Assembly (NCBI GenBank): GCA_004431415.1
Contig: QPMI01000429.1
Location: forward strand, 62,001 to 126,000
Direction of reading: 5' to 3'
Source of the DNA: Cyanophora paradoxa
Lineage: Eukaryota > Glaucocystophyceae > Cyanophorales > Cyanophoraceae
DNA length: 64,000 nucleotides
Part shown: positions 11,801-22,796 of the stretch, one piece after another
How positions within the stretch are numbered: position 1 is the stretch's first letter
How the letters are laid out: every line of letters begins with the position of its first letter
Program-made: the position numbers and the translations under genes
The notes under the pieces: model-generated
The model's database searches: none
Seen by the model: the letters and a program-made list of their open reading frames with translations, nothing else
What the model was told of the DNA's origin: nothing

Positions 11801-14800
11801 ACGCCGTCCAGTGGACCGCCTTCTACTCATATGACGGTTCCCGTGAGGCAAGCGCAACAATCTGCCTGCTTGCGTCCCCCCTGACCGCCCCGCAGGGATT
11901 CCCCGAGCACGTGCCAAGCGCCAAGCGCGTCTACCAGGGCGAGGTGCTCTCGAAACCGGATTGCTGAACCCGTTTCGTTCTTAAGATTCGTTCTTGCCGC
12001 CAGATGTTCGAGGAGCCGCTTCTGAAGGACGGAGAGCCGCGCCCAGCGGGACTGCTGCAGGCAAGTTGGTCGCACTCTTCGCTCGTTCGGCACTGATGCT
12101 GCTGCAGGAGCTGCGGTACGACGCGACGGGACGCGAGGCGGCGGCTGTGGTGTACGTGCGGCCGTCGTGGGACAAGAGCTCTCCGCAGCCCGTCTCGGCT
12201 TTCCACAGCTTTCCAAGCGATGATCCGCTGGCCGACTCGCACGCGGTGGCCGCCGAGTACGCCGGCGTGCCGCTCGGCCCGCGTCGCACGGGCGCCCTTT
12301 TCGTCGAGCTGTACCCCCACACCCTCCTCCTCAAGCAGGTCTGACGTCCCCAGTGTAGATATCCGGGCCCGCCCTTCTTACATCGGACGCAGGTCGAAGT
12401 GCGTGAGGAAGGGGTGCCAACCTTGCGGACGACGTACTTATGGGGCCACCCCAGCCACCCGCGCATCGCCACAGTGCGGCTGTATTATTGCGAGATCGTT
12501 CAAAATGCAAATTGCGTTTTCGCAGGTGAATGCAGACACAGGCGAGCCGTGTGTGACGCCGGAGCTGGTGAGAAGTCGTGCTATCACATGCTCGATCGAG
12601 AGGGCTTGGGAGCGAAATCTGTTCGCAGGTTGCGAAAGACACGCTCGGACTGATTGCGCGCCTCCGGCACGTCGCCTCCATCTATCAGGTCCATTAACTT
12701 TCGGATAGAGTCGGCGCGCGTTACTGACGCTCGCGGCAGGAGGATCTCCTTGCCCCGCTTCCAAGCTCGAGTGACCGAGAAGAGCCCGAGGAGCCGCCTC
12801 GGCGCTGGCGTCGCAATCCCCGTTCTCGGAGCGTCGCGTCGGGGGCGATGCCGACTGCGATGGCGCGAACCGCGCTCTGGCGCGCCTGGGCCGCGGTGCG
12901 ATGATACCTTCATTCAAAACGCCTTTCTGTCGCTGATTCGTGGTGCAGGGCGCTTTGGACGGAGCGCAGGCGCGGCAGTGGGACGAGGCGCTGCTGCGGG
13001 CAGAGCCGACGCTGCGGCGGTACTGGCGGCTGCGGGACTGGGGCCTGCTGGAGGCGGCCCGCGCGGAGCTGCGGGAGCGCGAATCGGACATCGTCGCTGC
13101 GATCGCGTTCAATAACGAGGCGTGACCGGCCGCACGCGCGTTTGGCAATTATTCTGACGCTGCGCAGGGCGTGCGGACGCTCATGGCCCTCCGTACATCG
13201 GACCTGTTCGACATGTGCCGCGGCGGCGCGTCGCAGCGGTGCGCTTCGTCGTTTCTGTCAGTGGCGTGCTCTGATGCGCCGCAGGTACTCGATCGCCGAG
13301 GCCGAGGCGCCGGCGGGGGCGGGGGCGGGGGCAGAGGGGGCCGACCCCGACGACCCGGCGCTCTTCGCGCGCTGGAACGAGGCCGCCCCGCTGCCCGTCA
13401 CGAACGTCGACACGGGCACCTGGCCCATGGACGGCGGCGTGCGTTTCTGTGCGCCCCGGATGCTTTTCTTCGGCGTCTGATCGCACATAATGCGCAGGGC
13501 GTGGCGGCGTGCCGGCGCGACCTCGTGGACACTCTCCCGCGTCTTCGGTGGGACGCCACAGTTGAGATTGGCAACGAGGCCCGCGGTCCGTACGCGTGAC
13601 CATCGCTAGCATTTATTCTTCGAACCGCCTGCACGGTTGTGAATGCCTGATCATGGGAGCCGTCCTTTAGTGCTTCCTCCGGGCTACAACGTGATGCGAA
13701 ACGTCCGCTCGCTTCACTTGACACCGCTCTGGCACATTTCGGGGGTGCGGTGCTCGCCGTTTCGGCGAGAATGCGCTCTCCTAACGCATCTGCGCGTGCT
13801 GCAGCTGCCGCAGGCGCAGCAGGCGGACCAGGAGATGGCTGCCGTCCCGTACGGTCTGCTGGCGGCGCGGCGCTGGAGGACTTCGCCGAACATCATTCGG
13901 CGCTTCTTCGTTCCGATCTTGCGCCGAGTGAGAGCTCTTTGATTTTGCTCCGCATTGAGCAGCGCGTTCAAGTCACGATTTTGCCCGTATACGTAGATGA
14001 TGGCGATCCAAGCGAACCGGCGCCCCACAAAGCGCGAGCTCGACATCGCGACCGTGGCGTACACCAACTTTGCGCTGTGTTCGTACAACTCGTTATCTTT
14101 TGCATATGCTGTCACTCGCCATCATGTTCTTGCAGATCTCCGAACGTACGATTTGAATGATACCGTCAGCAGCGCCGACGTTCGTGCAGCCTACACTCGC
14201 TTCTGGTGACTGTCTCTCTACATCGTGGTGCAGCTTATTTCCTCTAACGATTGGCGTTTCTGCAGGCTTGACGACGCACATCGCATCGCACAGAATGGCC
14301 CGTACGCCTGCATCGAGATGTGCACCCGTAAGCAATTTAGAATTGATGGCCATCATATTCTTCGAATTGCGTTCATTCTGTGCCACGGTCCACCATAGTG
14401 GATGAGGTGGAGGCGGCGTACGAATTCACACTCAACCACATGCTGAGGCCATGGGCCTCGGAACCCGTGCCCAACTGCGTAACCCACGCCTCTCATCACG
14501 GTCAGTCACGAGAGGCCGATTTTCCGCGGTCCTCTGCGCTCACGCGAAGCTCAGGCATCCAGGGCGCGCTCGGGCTGATTGCAAAGGTCCTCCACGGCTC
14601 GGGTTTCATCCAGTGGGACCGTGCGGCGCTCACTTCTTTCAGACACTCTCAGATGCATCGCTCATCCCGAAGCGCAGACTGCATTCTCTATCGGGAGTTT
14701 CTGCGCTACGCCAACGATGACAGGTCGATACCGCAAAATTATTGCAGCGAATGGGCTGCTTATCCGGTTCCCTTGCAGGAGCCATCGGCAGTGGGTGAAG

Positions 14801-17800
14801 TACGCGATCGGCTGTCTCTTCCGTGGGACAACGTTCATCAATTACCATGCAGCCGACACCGTGCGAAATTCGTTAGAAGAAAACTTCTCGTGGTGCCTGG
14901 CTCATGTCCCGCTCGCGATCAGATCGTTTCCTGCTGTGCAACGTTCAACAACGAGTGGGAGGTCAATGTTGGGGGCGGCCGCGGGCACGACGGGCGCACG
15001 GTGGCGATGCGGCGCAAGCTCTCGCCCGTCGTGAACGGGATGCTGATGGGCCGCTTCGCCCCGCGGCGCGAGTCCGAGCGCCCGCGTCCGACGGCAGTGA
15101 TGGTGCGCGAAACGTCGTCAGTTTGAGAACCGCTCGGTGCCGCCTCTGAACCTTGCGCAGCTGTCTCATGTTACCATCCTCAAGGACATCAAAACGGCCG
15201 TCCGCGCCGCAAAGGTGCGTTCGATGCCGATTTCCGTGACTCCCCCATGCCGACTGATTATAACTCGAATCGACTGCTACTTGTGTGGCAGGTGATCGTG
15301 GAGGAGTACGGCCTGCGCGAGTACCAGCTCCTCGTCTACGGCGACACCACCAAGGGTGCGAGGCGTGCGAAGCGTCGGGTCGCCTAGCGCTCTTCTCACA
15401 CTGCAACAGATCCCACGCACGCTGACGAGTGCCGAGCTTTCATTTTCGCGAATGGCCTGGAGACGAATGTTTTGCTCTGTGGCCTCGGCAACTCGCCCAT
15501 CGTGCTTCCCCGTGGCTGGTGAGTGGATGCTGCCCTCGCATTCGGGTCGCGTTCTCACGGCTCGGGCGCAGGCTGATGCTGAACTCGTCGCGCTCGGAGG
15601 GCCTGCCGCTCGCGCTGGGCGAGGCCGGCCTCTGCGGCCTCCCCGTCGTCTGCACGGACGGTGCGCCTGCAGCCGCCCGGCGCCGCGCCAAAGGGCCGAC
15701 GCCGCCGGCCGGGGCAGTGGCGGGGTCGAAGGAGATCATCCAAGTGCCGGAGGACCCGTCGCGCGTCTTCGGAGCCCTCGTGCCGCCCGTCGACCACGCC
15801 GCCCTCGCCCGCGCGCAGCTCGAGGTCCCGCCCCACCGCCCGCCGCCCGCCGCCCGCCCGCCCGGCGCTGACCGGGGGCAGGTCTTCTGCATGACGGGGT
15901 ACCTGCCGGAGCTGGCGGGCGAGCCGCGGCCGGGCCCCTCGCTCGACGCGCTGCTGCGGGGCGGCCCCGGCGCGCTGCGGGCGCGGATGGCGGAGGCGAA
16001 GCTCCTGCGGCAGCGCCTCGGCATGCGCTACCGCGCCAACGTCGCCGCCTCCTTCGGCCTCGTGCGCCCGCACCCCCGCCCCGCTGCGCCGCGCCCGCCG
16101 ACCCGCCGCAGGACCGGTACAAGCGGGAGCACGAGCAGCAGATCTGGGCGTGGGCGGTCCGCCACCGCGAGCTGCAGGCCCGCGCCGTCGCCCTCGCCGC
16201 GCGGCCGGCCGGCGCCGCGGCGGCCCCGCTGCGGGCCCCGGCGCCCTTCTTCGCGGCGGCGCTCGCGTCGGTCGTGGCGCAGTGGCCGCGCACCATCGAC
16301 CTGCCGCGCCCGCCGCCCGTCGACTCCCGCCCGGCCCCCGGCGACCCGCCGCTCGCCCCGCCCCGCGCCCTCGCCATCCTCGCCGCCCGCCCGACGGCGC
16401 CGGACCTCCTCGCGCCGCTGTGGGAGGACGAGCGGCGCGCCGGTGAGGCCGCCGCCCCTGCCCCCGGCCGCCTCCTCGACCTCTACCTCTGCCCGACCGC
16501 CGCGGAGCCCGCGGGGCGGGCGGTGAGCGAGCGCCTGCTGGCGATCCGGCGCGCCCCGAGTCTCCCGCCGCCCAGCCCCGGCCTTGTGCCGCCAAGCCCG
16601 AGCGACGTGGTCAAGAGCGCGCGGCTGCTGTCGGCGGGCTCGCTGCGGCGGCGCGCTCCGGCGTGGCGGCCGCCGCGGCTGCCGGGCGAGCGGCCCGTGC
16701 CGCTCCTGTGGGAGCTCACGGTCGAGTCGCCCGCGCCCGAGCCCGAGCCCGAGGCGCCCCCGCCTCTGCCCGCTCCGGAGCCGCTGCCGGAGCCGCTGCC
16801 GGAGCCGCTGCCAGAGGCGGAGCCGGAGCCCGAGCATCAGCCGCAGCCGGAGCCGGAGCCGGAGCCAGAGCTCCGGGAGGTCGAGGCTGCGGGCGAGCAG
16901 GAGCCGAAGCAAGAGCCTCAGCCGGAGCAGCTGGGGGCGGGGACGTTGGAGGTGGCGCCTTCCGTGCCGCCGTCCGAGCCGCCGGTCGCGCCGGCGGCGC
17001 CGGTGGCGCCGGAGGAGGAGGACCGGCTGCCGGCGTGCGAGGAGGACCCGCCGGCCCTCGACATCGAGCCGCTTGCCGCGCCCGAGCGCGTGCTGCCGCG
17101 CCTGTGGGAGTACCCGGAGGACGAGCCGGGCCAGTCGGCGGCCCTGAGCTTCCCGCCCCGGCGCCTGCCGTACCTGTGGGGGTACCCCGAACTCGAGGAG
17201 GGCCCGGCCCCGCCCCCCGTCTTCCCCCTCCGCGACATCCCGTACCTCTGGGACTACCCCCTCGAGGACGGCTTCCCACGGCCCCCGCCCGCCCGCCCGA
17301 GGCCCGCCGCGCAGGCGCCGGCCGCGGCAGCTGCAGCCGCCGCCCAGCCGCCGGCGGCGGCAAGCGATACGACCGGCCGGGAAGGTCCAGCGGCGCCAGT
17401 GGAGGGGCCGCCCGCCGCGGCCCCGCCACCGGTCTCCGACTCCGCCGCGGCTCCGGCTCCGCCCGTTGCGGAGCCGCCTGCGCCGGCGGTGGCCGGCGCT
17501 CCGGAGGCTCAAGTTAAGGAGCAGCCTCCAGCTGCCCTCCCGTCGTCGCCGGCCCCGCCCCTGGAAGCTCCTGCGGCCAGCGCGGCCGCTGTCCCCTCGG
17601 AGCCTCCCCCGCCGCCTCCGCCGCGGGCCGCCCCTCCGCCCTACCGCTCCTCGGGCTTCTCGTCGGCCGCCACCCGCCGCTGGCAGCCGCCGGCGCCGCT
17701 CCAGCCCCAGCCCCGCCCCACGCGGCCGGCGTCGCAGCCGCCCCGCCCCGCGCGGCCGGCGGTGCAGCAGCCGCTGCTGCGGACGGGGGCGCAGCCGCCA

Positions 17801-18693
17801 CACAAACCTTCCGCAGCGAGCAGCGTGGGCCCCTCCGCCCCGGCGCCGGCGCCGGTCGCCGCGGGCCCGTCGGGGGTGAAGAGCTACGGGGGACGGCCGC
17901 CGCTGGCGGGGGCGTGGCTCGAGGCGGAAGGGTCGAGGGCGCCGGCGCGGGAGCCGCCGCGGCGGCGCGTCTCGCCGGCCATCGCCCAGCGCCTCGGGGC
18001 TTCGAGGGCGAGGCCGGCCCCCGCCCCGGCGCCGCCTCCGCCCCGCCCCGCGTCCGCGCCAGCGGCCCCCGGGCCGAGGCGGCAGCGGCCGCCGCGGGGC
18101 AGCGCGAGCGGCCGTCGCCGCGCGGCGCGGCGGACTCCGCGGGAGGGCCGGAGGGCCTGCTGGAGGCGGCCGGCGGGTCGGAGGGCCCCGCGGAGGCGGC
18201 TGGCGCCAGTGGCGGGCCGCCGGGCCCGGCGGAGGCGGCCGGCGGGCGGGAGGGAGCGGCGGAGGCACCCGACGCGTGCAGACGCGCATCAGCACCAAGT
18301 GCAAGCAGGACTATGGAGGACGCGTGCGATCTGGCGAAGGCCGGCAGCAGGGTCGCCCAGGCCCCGGCTGAAGAGTCGACTGGCGGGCCGGAGCGCCCAG
18401 CAGAGGCTGGAGGCGACGTCTCCGCAGCGGCGGGGAAGGGCCGTCGCGAAAAGATCGGAAAGTTACCGGCGCCGCTGCAAAATATGCAGCTGCAAGCCGG
18501 CGCGCACGCTTCTAAGTCTCTCGCACTGCTCGCAAGCATTCGGGGCCCACGGCCCGTCCCTGGAGAGATGCCGGCTCTTGACGAGGACGACGCTACGGCT
18601 CTTGCTGCCGTTCCCGCGGCCACCGCAGCTCCTCAGCAGGGCCGCTCTGCCGCGGCTGTTGTCGGACTGTTCTTCGGCAGCGCTCCGATGTAA
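2809..18693 (+). CDS. Giant multi-pass membrane protein with C-terminal PelF-like/GT4 glycosyltransferase
   Basis: More than 30 short introns can be removed in frame. Order of regions: a hydrophobic N-terminus (2902-3000); a soluble domain (about 3140-6400) including ERWKEAEAKGFDGVLLA and VWYGEAWRKTREYRD; about ten or more membrane segments (6480-9450), for example LAAVFFVYVLLFAFLLALTA; a further soluble region (9450-13300); PelF-like VTNVDTGTWPMDGGG and VAACRRDLVDTLPRLRW (13395-13580); VPNCVTHASHHG (14470-14500); VVNGMLMGRF; and a GT4 domain (15161-15900) with LSHVTILKDIKTAV, LLVYGDTTKDPTHADECR and SEGLPLALGEAGLCGLPVV, where the spaced Glu residues form the E-x7-E nucleotide-sugar motif. Last comes a Pro/Ala/Glu-rich tail. 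It resembles giant fungal PelF-like GT4 proteins (family knowledge). Likely makes an extracellular or endomembrane polysaccharide; the substrate is unknown. The tail changes frame near 18.1 kb, either an unseen intron or an error. It could also be two adjacent genes. Confidence 0.75.
15161..15900 (+). other. GT4 glycosyltransferase catalytic domain (within the giant gene)
   Basis: Five short exons joined by GTGCG...cag introns give the conserved second half of a GT-B fold: LSHVTILKDIKTAVRAAK, the substrate-sugar loop LLVYGDTTKDPTHAD, the segment NVLLCGLGNSPIV, and SEGLPLALGEAG at about 15595-15630. Glu in SEG and Glu in GEA are eight residues apart, as in the E-x7-E motif of retaining GT4 enzymes. 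GSKEIIQVPEDPSRVFGALV follows, as in PelF-type proteins. Confidence 0.85.
15960..18693 (+). other. Low-complexity Pro/Ala/Glu-rich C-terminal tail with WxYP repeats
   Basis: The tail contains a P-E-P-E/Q-P-E-P run (about 16735-16880) and three spaced repeats of the form (P)-x-L-W-x-Y-P: PRLWEYPEDE, PYLWGYPELE and PYLWDYPLED, at about 17095-17270. Proline/alanine-rich linkers follow. The last segment ends GLFFGSAPM before a stop at 18691-18693 and is in a different frame from the WxYP part, so a frame change between about 18050 and 18300 is required. No known domain. Confidence 0.6.
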
Positions 18694-18826
18694 ATATGCA
18701 AAGAACGACAAGAACAGGATCGTCGGGCTCTAGTGCTGTAGGTGGCTCGGAATCAAAACGTCATATGCATGTGCACCCCGAGACCCTGGCCATGGTCTAG
18801 ATGACCTATTTAGAGGGGATAGTGTG

Positions 18827-18891
<65 letters not shown>

Positions 18892-19270
18892 CGTGCGCGT
18901 GCGGGGCTTCCGATCGCGAACGTACGTTAGCTAGTACTAGGACATGATCATCATCGCATATGAAAGATGAAACAGGTTTTCGGTTATCATGCATATGCAT
19001 AGTCGGTGGTAGGCGCGGTCACCGGGTGGTAGGTTAAACGTTGGTCATGATCACGAGAATTCAAAATTTACTATATATATATATGAACCAGTTTTGATTT
19101 TAGAAAACCGTTGATCATTGTAATTAAGTGCTGACCACCTTGCCTGTACACGCCCCCACAGTGCTGGAGTAGACTAGAGGCTGTGGCCGGTAATTCACCA
19201 AAAAAAAAAATTGTAATTAAGTTTGGTACTACGGTATTCATATTAATAATATTAAGAAATTCAACCAGTT
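18694..19270. other. Non-coding spacer with (GT)n/(G)n microsatellite
   Basis: No convincing gene. A GT dinucleotide run (about 18821-18858) passes directly into about 30 consecutive G (18859-18891). The rest is AT-richer than the genes and contains several copies of the palindromic word GCATATGCAT (near 18762 and 18990). Confidence 0.7.
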
Positions 19271-19376
19271 GCATTGAGTTCGAACAGACTCTCAGAGTCT
19301 GAGATGAAGTTTGTTACCCTCATCCCCTCCGCCGTGGGGCCGAGTTTCGACGTACGAGAGTCGACGATCGATATCG

Positions 19377-19525
19377 CAACAGCGAATTCCGATGTTCCGA
19401 CGAGTGTTCCCCCACCAAATTCCGATATCGATGTTCCGACGAGTGTTGCCCCATGGCCACCAAATTCCGATGTTCCGACGAGTGTTCCCCCACCAAATTC
19501 CGATGTTCCGACGAGTGATGTGCAT
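19377..19525. repeat. Minisatellite, unit about 33 nt
   Basis: Four imperfect copies of gatgttccgacgagtg followed by a C-rich spacer and accaaattcc. On the plus strand the array lies in an open frame (19274-19888) that would encode repeated SDVPTSVPPPN. That frame continues into a GC-rich triplet tract and has no recognisable start context or splice structure, so I call the repeat and leave the protein as a weak possibility. Confidence 0.75.
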
Positions 19526-19559
19526 GCGCATCGATATCTGAAGGTAGGAGCTGAACTTT

Positions 19560-20586
19560 TGCTAGGCGTAGGGCTGGGCCACCCAGCGGCGAGCCGCACC
19601 GCCGCCCGCCGCCCCGCCGCCCCGCCCGGAGAGCCTATCCGGATCCGCCGCCCGCCGCATCCCCGCCCCGGCCGCGAGCCTCGGAGCCGCGCCGCCGCCC
19701 GCCGCGCCTCCGCCTCGCCCGGCGAGCCGCGCCGGCGCCGCCCACGCCTCCGCCCCGTCCGCGAGCCGCACCGGCCGCCCCGCCGCATGCCGCCTCCGCC
19801 CCGTCCCGCGAGCCGCGCCGGGGCGCCGCCGCCCGCCGCCTCTCCGCGCCGTCCCCTCCCCTGTCGGCGAGCCGCCCCGCCGGCTTAGCTATATATAGAG
19901 AGCGTGACGGAAAATCCGACGGGTAGCAAGCTTAAGGGGGGTTTGAGCAGCTGACCCCCCTATGCAATTTGCAAATTCCGATCACCCGGAAATATATCTT
20001 CGAATTCCGCCCCCCCCCCCCGCCCCTCTAGATCTGTTCCCTCCCCCCCGGGTTCAGCATGTGCACCGGCCGCTCGAGCGCGGCGACTCGATCGCCGCCG
20101 AGAGCACGCATATGCATTCGCGAGGCTCGCAATCTTGTCATCGATATATATATATACATGTACATCCTAGGCCTTGCGACTGTGCAATCGCATGCGAAAA
20201 AAATCACATCATGCATATGGCATTGAACTTGCATGTACGTACATCGAAAGTCGAAAGCGGAGTGCGACGTGTGTTCATTGGTGCGTTTTAAAATTTATTA
20301 TGTCGCACGTCGACTTTAATCGAGCTATAGCTATAGCTAAAAAAGTGCGACAGCGCTGGCTGCGATGGCGACGGCCAGCTGCAAGAACCCCTGCGAAATT
20401 AAAGCAGTTCGTCGATACGGGAAGACGTGCGTTATATAATTAAGGCGCGGTAAGATGCGGACCATGTATGCAGCGTGCAACTGCAGGGCCCCCGAAAGAT
20501 ACGGCACGGTCTGTGCGTACGCGCTGATGACGGTCCAGCGGAAGGCCTAGGTTTAACAGAGCGGCGAGAGCGAATTCGAGCGAGAA
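19560..20586. other. Intergenic: GC-rich triplet tract then AT-richer DNA
   Basis: 19590-19885 is a CCG/CGC-rich tract encoding Pro/Ala/Arg in any frame. 19890-20586 is mixed, with short C runs, a (TA)n stretch near 20147 and two GCATATGCAT-like words. No gene seen. Confidence 0.5.
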
Positions 20587-22054
20587 TCAGATCGGGGACT
20601 GGAGGTCAAGATCGCCAATCGGGCGCACCCCGCCGAGGACGACGGTGCGGAATGTGGGCGTTGCTTCCGCAGACTCGACGCGGAGGTCGTAAACCACACC
20701 AGGCTGGAAGGCAAGGATGGCGCGGCGGCGGCTGAACGTCGGCGGTACTGCAGGCGCCTCACATCACTCCTAAGGAGGACGGATTTGCAGCTGGCAGCCT
20801 GATCGCACCGAAACGGATCTCGGTTGCGGAGAAAACCGTTGCACTTGGAGCTTTGCGCGTCTCCCCGGTGGCTGATCAAGACAGGCAGCGTCAGCAACGG
20901 CATATGCATGTGCAGGCTGTGTCCGGGCACATACCCGGGTTGACGACGTACACGCTGATTTTTTCTCCGACCTAGCCTGGGTGTCAGATGCAGATCACGG
21001 TATCGCCAAAAGTCGCTAATTATGAAAGGGCTCGATCAGACGTTGGCAGATGCGAAATTGTCGAACCGGGAACGAGTTTCCGAACAGGGAGATGTAGGCG
21101 GACCCCGTCGCACTCGTCGCGACTGACGTCTGCAGATTCTGGAGATTGCGGGACTCGGGACTCGGGAAGTTTCAGAGGAGAATTCGAGACTAAAAGACGG
21201 ACGACGACGGCGGTGTAGAGGGGGATGTCGATCACGACGCGGACGGAGCCATCCTGCGCCCGAATCAGCCCGCGGGCTCCCAGATCCGGCCGCATTGCAC
21301 ATCAGCCTCTCACCTGTTCAACGACTGCTTTGCCAGATGCGGTGAGGTTCGCGACGTCAACCTGAAGGTTTTAGATTCTCTCAGCAACCCATTTTCGAAT
21401 TTAGGGGCTTTTTATTCGAAGCAGCAACAGGTAGATTCGCACGGAGCCGATGTTACCGATGACCAGCGCAACTGGAAGAGGGTTCTGTTCGCGATTGCGA
21501 TCAGCTGCCGCGAACTCGAAGCAGAAAGATGGATAATCGGCAGGGCGACACACCAAAGCGGGGCTGGCCATGGGCGACGGGCTCGGGCTGGACGACGTCG
21601 ATGTCGACGGGCTGGGAGACGGGCTCGGGCTGGGAGACGGGCTCGGGCTCGGCGACGTCAACGGGCTTGGAGACGGGCTCGGGCTGGGCGACGGGCTCGG
21701 GCTCGGCGACGGGCTCGGGCTCGGCGAGGGGCTTGCACTTGGCGATGGCGTTGCCGTTGCTACGGGGCCGGGGCCGCCACCACCGCCGCCGCCGCCACCA
21801 CCGCCGCCAGTGATGCCGCAAAAGGTGCCAGCTACATAACAGTAGTTTGAGGTGCAGTGGCTGTCCTGTGTGCAGTAACCTCCAAGTGCATTGGTCTTGC
21901 AGAGATTGCCACTGCAGGATTCGTCACCATAAGTGTCGGGGCAGTCTGCGTTCGATTGACACGCTTCGCCAAGGCTGGCGACCAGGACCGGCTGAACGAC
22001 GAGGAGCGCGGCCACCAAGACGGCGAGAACTGGCCATGACCCGCGAGCCCGCAT
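20587..22054 (-). CDS. Secreted Cys-rich, Ser-Pro-repeat cell-surface protein
   Basis: The start at 22054 is followed by a signal peptide (MRARGSWPVLAVLVAALLVV). Next comes a Cys-rich module (ACQSNADCPDTYGDESCSG, CTQDSHCTSNYC, FCGITG), a glycine run, and about 40 residues of alternating Ser-Pro with an LT interruption (about 21780-21580), then LVCRPADYPSFCFEF. Further exons splice in frame through GTGCG/GTGAG donors: VDVANLTASGKAVVEQ, DGSVRVVIDIPLYTAVVV, VGEKISVYVVN, and VYDLRVESAEATPTFR, ending DLQSPI before a stop at 20587-20589. Ser-Pro repeats of this kind are substrates for arabinogalactan/extensin-type glycosylation in algal surface glycoproteins (family knowledge). The C-terminal part looks like a beta-rich module but I cannot name it. 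One intron appears to use a GC donor. Confidence 0.65.
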
Positions 22055-22358
22055 TGCCAGTACTAGTGAGCTGCCAGGCTGGTAGACTGTGGTAGTAGCC
22101 TGGTACGGTACTATTCTATAGCTATAGGCTATAGCTAGCCTAGTAATAGTACCGTATACGTAATACCGTAGTACGCCGTGACGGTAGTACGGTACTAGTG
22201 AGCTTGCCAGGCTTGGCCCGTGGGGCTGCGCACTGCGGCAGCAGCGCAAGCTGCAGCTGCGGAGCCTGCCGCCTGCGCCGGCGGCGGTCCTCTGACCGTC
22301 CTCATGATCAGCCTGGCAGGGCCTGCGGATCGAATCAGTGCGGATATCGATACCGTAG
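22055..22358. other. Intergenic with direct repeat of about 21 nt
   Basis: The segment tactagtgagctgccaggct at 22062 recurs with one inserted T at about 22193. Between them is a short palindromic stretch of TATAGCTATA/GTAATAGTACCGTA type. This is upstream of the secreted-protein gene and may include its promoter. Confidence 0.5.
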
Positions 22359-22360
22359 TA

Positions 22361-22794
22361 CTGTAGAACGGGGTAGAACGGGAAATATTTACGACAGTAA
22401 AATATTTAACAATTCCCAGTTTTGGCCATTTTAACAAGCTGTAATTAATTAAGACTTGGTGCATGCGCGCGGGGCGCTTTAGTAGGGGACTTTAGAAGGG
22501 GGTGGGCGCGCGCCGGAGCGGCGCCGGCGCGCACCCCCGCGGCCGCCCGCCCCCTGGTTCTTGCATGCATCTTGCATTCGAATTGCTCGGTGGCGACGCC
22601 GCGCGCTTCTGCGCCTTCGCCTTCGGAGGCATATGCATGCTTACATGTTGCGCTATAGCTATACGGCAGCGCGAACGAAGTCCCGCAGAGGCGTACCCCC
22701 CATCATGTTTAGCAGGCTGGAAATCTTTAACAAATCGTCTCAAAACTTTAAGTGTTAAAAATATTCAGCATCGTAAATATTTCCCGTTCTACAG
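22361..22794. mobile_element. MITE with terminal inverted repeats and TA target duplication
   Basis: The 434-bp segment starts ctgtagaacgg and ends ccgttctacag. The inner TIR continues as gaacgggaaatatttacga on the left and its complement on the right, then degrades (ttttaac/gttaaa). TA flanks both sides (22359-22360, 22795-22796), as in Tc1/mariner insertions. The left end has an extra partial copy of gtagaacgg. No transposase frame is seen. The interior is a GC-rich stretch with short unrelated frames. Confidence 0.7.
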
Positions 22795-22796
22795 TA

